Translations under genes and position numbers: made by a program
Source: DUUI01 sp964627845
Lineage (GTDB): Bacteria; Bacillota_I; Bacilli_A; Erysipelotrichales; Erysipelotrichaceae
Direction of reading: 5' to 3'
Assembly: GCA_964627845.1 (NCBI GenBank)
Contig: CAZVKL010000019.1
Span: 1 to 18,712, forward strand
DNA length: 18,712 nt
Part shown: piece after piece, positions 15,079 to 18,712 of the stretch
Position numbering within the stretch: position 1 is the stretch's first letter
How the letters are laid out: every line of letters starts with the position of its first letter
Notes under the pieces: model-generated
Databases searched by the model: none
Told to the model about the DNA's origin: nothing
Seen by the model: the letters and a program-made list of their open reading frames with translations, nothing else

Positions 15079-15378
15079 ATGGAAAATAGAAAAGTGTTAT
15101 TGATGGATTTGTCGATTCATCTACCCTATTCATCATCGTTAAAGGATAAGCGACAGATTAAAAGAAGTTTGATTCAACGATTAAAAAACAGATTCAATAT
15201 CAGTATCATTGAATCTGATGCGCAAGAAGAATCACGAATTTTAATATTAAGCCTCGCTTATGTAGCGTTAACCTATTATCAAGCTGAATTAACTAAGGAA
15301 AAAATAATTAATGACGTATACGATGTTATTGACATAGTGAATGGTCAAATTGACAACGAAGTTTCAGAAATACTTTAA
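15079..15378 (+). CDS. DUF503 (YlxP-like) family protein
   Basis: This is a 99-residue protein of the DUF503/YlxP family. The diagnostic stretch is SLKDKRQIKRSLIQRLKNRF followed by NISIIESDAQ. In Bacillus the relative YlxP lies in the nusA-infB-rbfA operon and is linked to ribosome work, but here the gene is far from such partners. The start ATG has no ribosome binding site and an extended -10 only six bases upstream, so the message looks leaderless. Its TAA stop overlaps the TAA of the converging membrane protein gene (TTAA, 15375-15378), and I see no convincing terminator at the junction. Confidence 0.85.
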   Translation: MENRKVLLMDLSIHLPYSSSLKDKRQIKRSLIQRLKNRFNISIIESDAQEESRILILSLAYVALTYYQAELTKEKIINDVYDVIDIVNGQIDNEVSEIL

Positions 15379-16079
15379 ATTGAACTTATTCTCTTAGAAA
15401 ATAATGGAAGTTTTCGATAGAACAATCCCCAAACAATTAGAAAGAAAACAGCATATAAAATAATCAAGAAGATTAATTGAGGTAAATTATCACTTAAAAT
15501 GGTTAAGGCTGTTCCTTGACCTCCAGCTGTATATCCATAATCATATCCATAAAGTTTATTTAGTATTAAACTTGGAATTAAAAGAATCAAGACTGGGATA
15601 AAAGCACGAATTTGATCACCAACTTTGGGTTGATAATATTTGCTTGTCCATAATAGCGCTGCAGTAAAGATCATTAAATAATGATAAAGCAGAGTTCGAA
15701 TACCCACAAAGCTAAAAATAGGATAGACATCAATATGATAATTAAGTACAAATCCTAGTATCCCACTGATTAATCCCACTGTCGCAATGTTAGCTAGTGC
15801 TATTTGTTTCATTTGTCCTCTTTTTAAAAATGCAGCAAAGGGCATTAATAACCAAAACAGAGAACACAAATATAATGGTAAGGTTGTTTCCCATCGAAAA
15901 TAGCCAAAGGTCACATATTCCCATATCCAATAGGCTGGATCAAAGAATACAATCGCTAATGCGATGCCTTTTAAAACTTTTTCTACTCTTTGGTGTCCAC
16001 CATTGATAATGGCTTGACAAAGGTATGGCACTGAAACGATTGTAAATAAAATTAAAAATAGGTGTAGTGGTGAAAACAT
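15375..16079 (-). CDS. YwaF/TMEM164-like integral membrane protein
   Basis: This 234-residue protein is almost entirely membrane helices (about seven). The order of features, with WEY after the second helix, then LPLYLCSLFW, and later a polar YGYDYGYTAGGQG loop before the last two helices, resembles the YwaF family (TIGR02206), which is related to eukaryotic TMEM164. The bacterial function is unknown. The ATG at 16079 is chosen because AGGAG lies 5 nt upstream. An in-frame start at 16136 would fall in the promoter's -35 box. It has its own promoter just beyond the terminator of the ABC operon and converges on the DUF503 gene. Confidence 0.83.
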   Translation of the reverse strand: MFSPLHLFLILFTIVSVPYLCQAIINGGHQRVEKVLKGIALAIVFFDPAYWIWEYVTFGYFRWETTLPLYLCSLFWLLMPFAAFLKRGQMKQIALANIATVGLISGILGFVLNYHIDVYPIFSFVGIRTLLYHYLMIFTAALLWTSKYYQPKVGDQIRAFIPVLILLIPSLILNKLYGYDYGYTAGGQGTALTILSDNLPQLIFLIILYAVFFLIVWGLFYRKLPLFSKRISSI

Positions 16080-16100
16080 AACTTCTCCTATCAAATGTTG

Positions 16101-16121
16101 CTCTGATAGTTTACTCTGATA
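16101..16121. repeat. Direct repeat CTCTGATA x2 across a -10 box
   Basis: CTCTGATA occurs at 16101-16108 and again at 16114-16121 (period 13), and GTT precedes each copy in similar form. The copies flank and touch the -10 box (16108-16113) of the YwaF-like gene and cover its predicted start (about 16101). This could be an operator, or chance in AT-rich DNA. Confidence 0.5.
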
Positions 16122-16136
16122 AAAAGAGGTCGTCAA
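16108..16136 (-). promoter_or_regulatory. Promoter of the YwaF/TMEM164-like gene
   Basis: On the minus strand TTGACG (16131-16136, 5 of 6 consensus bases) is followed after exactly 17 bp by TAAACT (16108-16113, 4 of 6). The predicted start near 16101 gives a leader of about 22 nt with AGGAG inside it. It begins only 5 bp past the T-tract of the upstream operon's terminator. Confidence 0.6.
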
Positions 16137-16140
16137 CCAG

Positions 16141-16167
16141 AAAAAAACTAAGAACTTTGATTCTTAG
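16141..16167 (-). terminator. Intrinsic terminator of the HrtBA-like ABC operon
   Basis: On the minus strand a 7-bp stem CTAAGAA/TTCTTAG with a 6-nt loop is followed immediately by seven T (16147-16141). The stem lies wholly inside the last codons of the ATPase gene, and its last three bases are the TAG stop codon. Confidence 0.85.
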
Positions 16168-16840
16168 CTTTGTTTTTATCTAATTCATTGACATTCCCAT
16201 CAAGAATCTCAATTACACGGTCACAATAGTCTAACATTCTTTGATCATGGGTCACCATGACGACAGATGTTTCTTCTCTTTTAGATATATCTTTTAATAA
16301 TTCAACAATTTGAATTGCTTTTTCAGTATCAAGACTTGCTGTCGGCTCATCTGCCAAGATGAGACGTGGCTTCAATAAGATGGCTAAACCGATGGCTGCT
16401 CTTTGGCGCTCACCACCAGAAATATCTTCTGGGTATTTTTGAGCAAGCTTTTTAATTGATAGCATTTCTAAAACTTCATCTATTCTCTGATTTCGTTCTT
16501 GTTTTTTCATATTTTTAAGTTTCAAACTATATTGTTCATGTAATGTTAAGAACGGAACTAAGTTAGAGCCTTGTAAAATAAAACCGATGTCTTTAAATCT
16601 TAAATCAGAGCGTTCATTTTCACTTAACTTATAAACATCCCTTTCGTTAATGACAAGATGTCCTTTTGTGGGTTGTTGTAATGCTCCAAGTATCGTTAAG
16701 AAGGTTGATTTACCAGAACCACTTGGACCTATAACTGCAGTAAATTCTTGTTCTTTTATGGTCACATTCGTATCTTTTAAGGCAAGAAACTTTTCTCCAC
16801 CATCTTCAAATTCTTTATTAACATTTTTAATTTCTATCAT
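16148..16840 (-). CDS. ABC transporter ATP-binding protein (HrtA/LolD-like)
   Basis: This is the ATPase partner of the FtsX-type permease encoded just upstream. Its 230 residues are typical of the MacB/LolD/HrtA class: Walker A GPSGSGKS (residues 38-45), a Q-loop in FILQGSN, the signature ISGGERQR, Walker B LILADEPTASLD and the switch His in VMVTHDQ. The start is ATG at 16840, 9 bp after the permease stop, with AGAGGT upstream. Its last codons form the operon terminator. With the divergent TetR gene the set resembles the hemin-efflux arrangement hrtR/hrtB/hrtA, but the substrate is not proven by sequence. Confidence 0.9.
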   Translation of the reverse strand: MIEIKNVNKEFEDGGEKFLALKDTNVTIKEQEFTAVIGPSGSGKSTFLTILGALQQPTKGHLVINERDVYKLSENERSDLRFKDIGFILQGSNLVPFLTLHEQYSLKLKNMKKQERNQRIDEVLEMLSIKKLAQKYPEDISGGERQRAAIGLAILLKPRLILADEPTASLDTEKAIQIVELLKDISKREETSVVMVTHDQRMLDYCDRVIEILDGNVNELDKNKAKNQSS

Positions 16841-16849
16841 ATTTACCTC

Positions 16850-17962
16850 TTAGATCGCATCAAGTGGATCAATTTTTAGAATAGTACGGACTGAGAACAG
16901 TGAGCCAATTAATGAACATAAAATTGAAAAGATTGTCACAATAGTGAAGATTGTGGGTGAAATAGCAACTGGAACACTTGAAGGTATAAAATATACTGTC
17001 AATAACGTAATTCCAAAACCAATAAGAAATCCTAGTGATATTAAAATAAAGGTTTGGTAAATCACCGATTTAGTGATAATCATATTTCGATACCCTTGAA
17101 TTTTTAAAATACCAAAGATCGGTTTCTTTTGTAAGGTTAGAATATACATAAAGATTCCAATAATAATGGATGAAATAACGGCTAAGGCTACAATCATTAA
17201 ACCAAAGGTTAGGACTTGTGCCATATAACCAGGAATACTGTCAATAAACTGATTCATATCAATAAATTCTAAATTATTATCTTCTAATACTTGTTGATCA
17301 ACATCTCCATAAATCACAACCCCCGCAACTCGGATGGGCATATTGGGTGTTGGCGTTGAGATTGCATCTGCTTCTGGGTCATCTGTGGAATAAATCATCA
17401 TGGCTTGAGAGGCCATATCTCGATGAACGTAACCCACGGGGATTGTATTGTAGTTTGAATTTTCAGTGAATCCGACGACCTCAAATTGACGATTCGTGGT
17501 TGAAACAGTGACAATATCCCCTATTTCAATATCATACTCATTTCTAATATTAGAGGATAAGACGATTTGATGGTCTGATTCAACAGCATTCCCTTCAATA
17601 ATGGGAGCGACTAAGTCTTCATTTTGGGGTTGAACACCCATAAAGACAACATCAATCAAGTCTTTATCTTGATCATTAATAGTAATTGATGCGGTCCCAA
17701 TATTTATGCTTTGGTCTACTTCAATTCCTGCATCGATCAAAACTTGTTCATCAATGGATGAGGCATAAATATTTTGATTCGCCGCTTCACTTAAAACAAT
17801 ACCATCGGCTTGCCAATATTCTATCGCTGTTTTATTAAGTTGAGCTAAGCCAAAGGCGAGTGATGATAGAAAATAGATTAGAAAAGCGATTAATGCCGTA
17901 ACGAATATAATCATGGTGAAACGTAATTTTTCTTTTTTAATTTCTTTGAGTGCTAAAAACAT
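16850..17962 (-). CDS. FtsX-type ABC permease, HrtB/DevC-like
   Basis: The 370-residue permease has one N-terminal membrane helix (about 13-37), an extracytoplasmic domain (about 40-235) and three C-terminal helices (about 246-358), which is the MacB/HrtB topology. The N-terminal half, LALKEIKKEKLRF, then SLAFGLA and YWQADGIVLSEAANQN, resembles HrtB-like permeases known from Lactococcus and Staphylococcus, which protect against hemin. The C-terminal helices carry the FtsX pattern with GILKIQGYR in the loop. The start is ATG at 17962 with AAGGAG 5 nt upstream; this site overlaps one of the two palindromes. It is first in the operon and divergent from a TetR gene. Hemin or another membrane-active compound is the likely substrate by analogy only. 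Confidence 0.88.
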   Translation of the reverse strand: MFLALKEIKKEKLRFTMIIFVTALIAFLIYFLSSLAFGLAQLNKTAIEYWQADGIVLSEAANQNIYASSIDEQVLIDAGIEVDQSINIGTASITINDQDKDLIDVVFMGVQPQNEDLVAPIIEGNAVESDHQIVLSSNIRNEYDIEIGDIVTVSTTNRQFEVVGFTENSNYNTIPVGYVHRDMASQAMMIYSTDDPEADAISTPTPNMPIRVAGVVIYGDVDQQVLEDNNLEFIDMNQFIDSIPGYMAQVLTFGLMIVALAVISSIIIGIFMYILTLQKKPIFGILKIQGYRNMIITKSVIYQTFILISLGFLIGFGITLLTVYFIPSSVPVAISPTIFTIVTIFSILCSLIGSLFSVRTILKIDPLDAI

Positions 17963-17971
17963 AGGGTCTCC

Positions 17972-17985
17972 TTATCGGTCGATAA
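17972..17985. promoter_or_regulatory. Operator-like palindrome, copy 1 (TTATC-N4-GATAA)
   Basis: TTATCGGTCGATAA has 5-bp inverted arms around GGTC. It shares both arms with copy 2, 19 bp away centre to centre, and touches the ribosome binding site of the permease gene. It is a probable binding site of the divergent TetR regulator. Confidence 0.6.
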
Positions 17986-17990
17986 ATATC

Positions 17991-18004
17991 TTATCACGTG
18001 ATAA
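17991..18004. promoter_or_regulatory. Operator-like palindrome, copy 2 (perfect TTATCACGTGATAA)
   Basis: This is a perfect 14-bp palindrome with the same TTATC/GATAA arms as copy 1. It lies immediately downstream of the extended -10 of the ABC operon and covers its predicted transcription start (about 17998), a position suited to repression. Confidence 0.7.
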
Positions 18005-18013
18005 AATATAACA
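18005..18013 (-). promoter_or_regulatory. Extended -10 promoter of the HrtBA-like operon
   Basis: The minus strand reads TG-T-TATATT. The -35 region (TAGCCT, 18028-18033, spacer 17) is weak. The leader would be about 36 nt, longer than others in the window, and carries both palindromes. Confidence 0.55.
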
Positions 18014-18058
18014 TATGAAATCCCCTTAGGCTACTCTTATACACTTTAGTTATCAAAC

Positions 18059-18087
18059 TTGAAAGCCTTTGACCTTTGATTTAAAAT
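18059..18087 (+). promoter_or_regulatory. Promoter of the TetR-family regulator gene
   Basis: The plus strand has TTGAAA (18059-18064), a 17-bp spacer and TAAAAT (18082-18087), each 5 of 6 consensus bases. The predicted start at about 18094 gives a leader of about 15 nt holding AAGGAG. No copy of the TTATC-N4-GATAA palindrome overlaps it, so direct autoregulation is not obvious. Confidence 0.6.
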
Positions 18088-18108
18088 ACAACCAACAAGG
18101 AGAGTGGC

Positions 18109-18669
18109 ATGATTCCAGATTTAAAACAACGAATTTTAGAATTAGCGAGTGACCTTTTTATGAAACAAGGTTATTTAATGACGTCTACTAGACAAATTGC
18201 TAGAACTTTGAATATCACTCAACCTGCTCTCTACCATCATTTTAAAAACAAAGAGACGCTCTATACTCAGGTCGTTCATGATTATGCATTAAAAATTGGT
18301 ACTGATTTAAATTTAATTTTGACCCATAATAAAACATCTCAAGAGACCTTACTTGAGATGGTTCTAATTTTAAAAGAAAAATATCCTATGAATTTTATGA
18401 TGATGATGCATGATATGAAAAATGAAATCAGTAAGGAAACCCAGGATTATATTTATCGAATTTGGTTTGAAAATTTTTACTCACCTTTTGAACAAGTTTT
18501 TGATCGCTTAAAGGATAATTTGAAGGATTCATATAATCCATCTGATATCACTAAACATTTTTTACGTATCATTCAAACTTATGTATCAAAACAACAACAA
18601 TATGTTTACGAAACACCATTAGAAATACAAGAGATTATTAATATCTTTATTTCAGGGATTACTAAATAA
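18109..18669 (+). CDS. TetR/AcrR-family transcriptional regulator
   Basis: This 186-residue protein has a classic TetR N-terminal helix-turn-helix: ILELASDLFMKQGY, then TSTRQIARTLNITQPALYHHF, then KNKETLY (about residues 9-52). The C-terminal all-helical ligand domain is divergent, as usual, with a methionine-rich patch (MNFMMMMHDM near 86-95). The start is ATG at 18109 with AAGGAG 6 nt upstream. It is transcribed away from the HrtBA-like exporter operon, the usual layout for a local repressor that is released by the exported compound. The two palindromes on the exporter side of the intergenic region are its likely targets. In Lactococcus the TetR protein HrtR plays this role for hemin. Confidence 0.92.
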   Translation: MIPDLKQRILELASDLFMKQGYLMTSTRQIARTLNITQPALYHHFKNKETLYTQVVHDYALKIGTDLNLILTHNKTSQETLLEMVLILKEKYPMNFMMMMHDMKNEISKETQDYIYRIWFENFYSPFEQVFDRLKDNLKDSYNPSDITKHFLRIIQTYVSKQQQYVYETPLEIQEIINIFISGITK

Positions 18670-18712
18670 CCGACTACTAATATTAAAAGAAATATGATTG
18701 AAATCGACTTTT

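Noticed and set aside
18694..18712. ATG at 18694 as the start of a next plus-strand gene
   Set aside because: Only six codons are visible and the upstream AAAAGAA is a poor ribosome binding site, so it cannot be supported.

Overview
The window is about 18.7 kb of AT-rich, gene-dense DNA. It looks like a low-GC Gram-positive bacterium, or a Mollicutes relative that uses the standard code: genes end in TGA as well as TAA and TAG, tryptophan is TGG, ribosome binding sites are strong GGAGG types, there is a Gram-positive style lipoprotein, and the ATP synthase genes follow the Firmicutes order I-B-E-F-H-A-G-D. I cannot name the genus. Nothing seen suggests a phage, transposon, CRISPR array or RNA gene.

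Layout: (1) 1-5424, minus strand: F1Fo ATP synthase operon atpI-B-E-F-H-A-G-D, with atpD cut by the window edge. It is very compact, with several 4-11 bp overlaps, and is driven by an extended -10 promoter at 5434-5442. The c subunit carries a ligand pattern close to that of sodium-coupled rings. (2) 5512-7630, minus: a NatA/NatB-like ABC-2 transporter pair. (3) 7773-10447, minus: a membrane-anchored FMN-binding protein overlapping a MacB-like fused ATPase-permease. (4) 10560-10835, plus: a small acidic, probably disordered orphan protein with its own promoter, ending in a terminator shared with the converging gene. (5) 10832-12966, minus: kbl and an SDR-type threonine dehydrogenase, the two-step route from threonine to glycine and acetyl-CoA. 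(6) 13032-13457, minus: a small helix-turn-helix protein. (7) 13521-14992, minus: a three-gene unit of unknown role (DsrE-like protein, lipoprotein, CTPC-motif membrane protein). (8) 15079-15378, plus: DUF503/YlxP-like protein, converging on a YwaF/TMEM164-like membrane protein (15375-16079, minus). (9) 16148-17962, minus: an HrtBA-like ABC exporter operon, divergent from a TetR regulator (18109-18669, plus). Two copies of the palindrome TTATC-N4-GATAA lie just downstream of the predicted exporter promoter.

Two themes cross the window. The first is extreme compactness: most predicted transcription starts leave leaders of only about 12-22 nt, two genes look leaderless, stop codons sit inside terminator stems, and two convergent gene pairs overlap by a palindromic tetranucleotide that supplies both stop codons. 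The second is ion and envelope biology: ATP synthase, three ABC systems, an exported flavoprotein and a lipoprotein unit. The best candidates for something undescribed are the DsrE/lipoprotein/CTPC operon, the FMN-protein/MacB-like pair and the orphan acidic protein. All functional statements come from reading motifs by eye; no database search was run.
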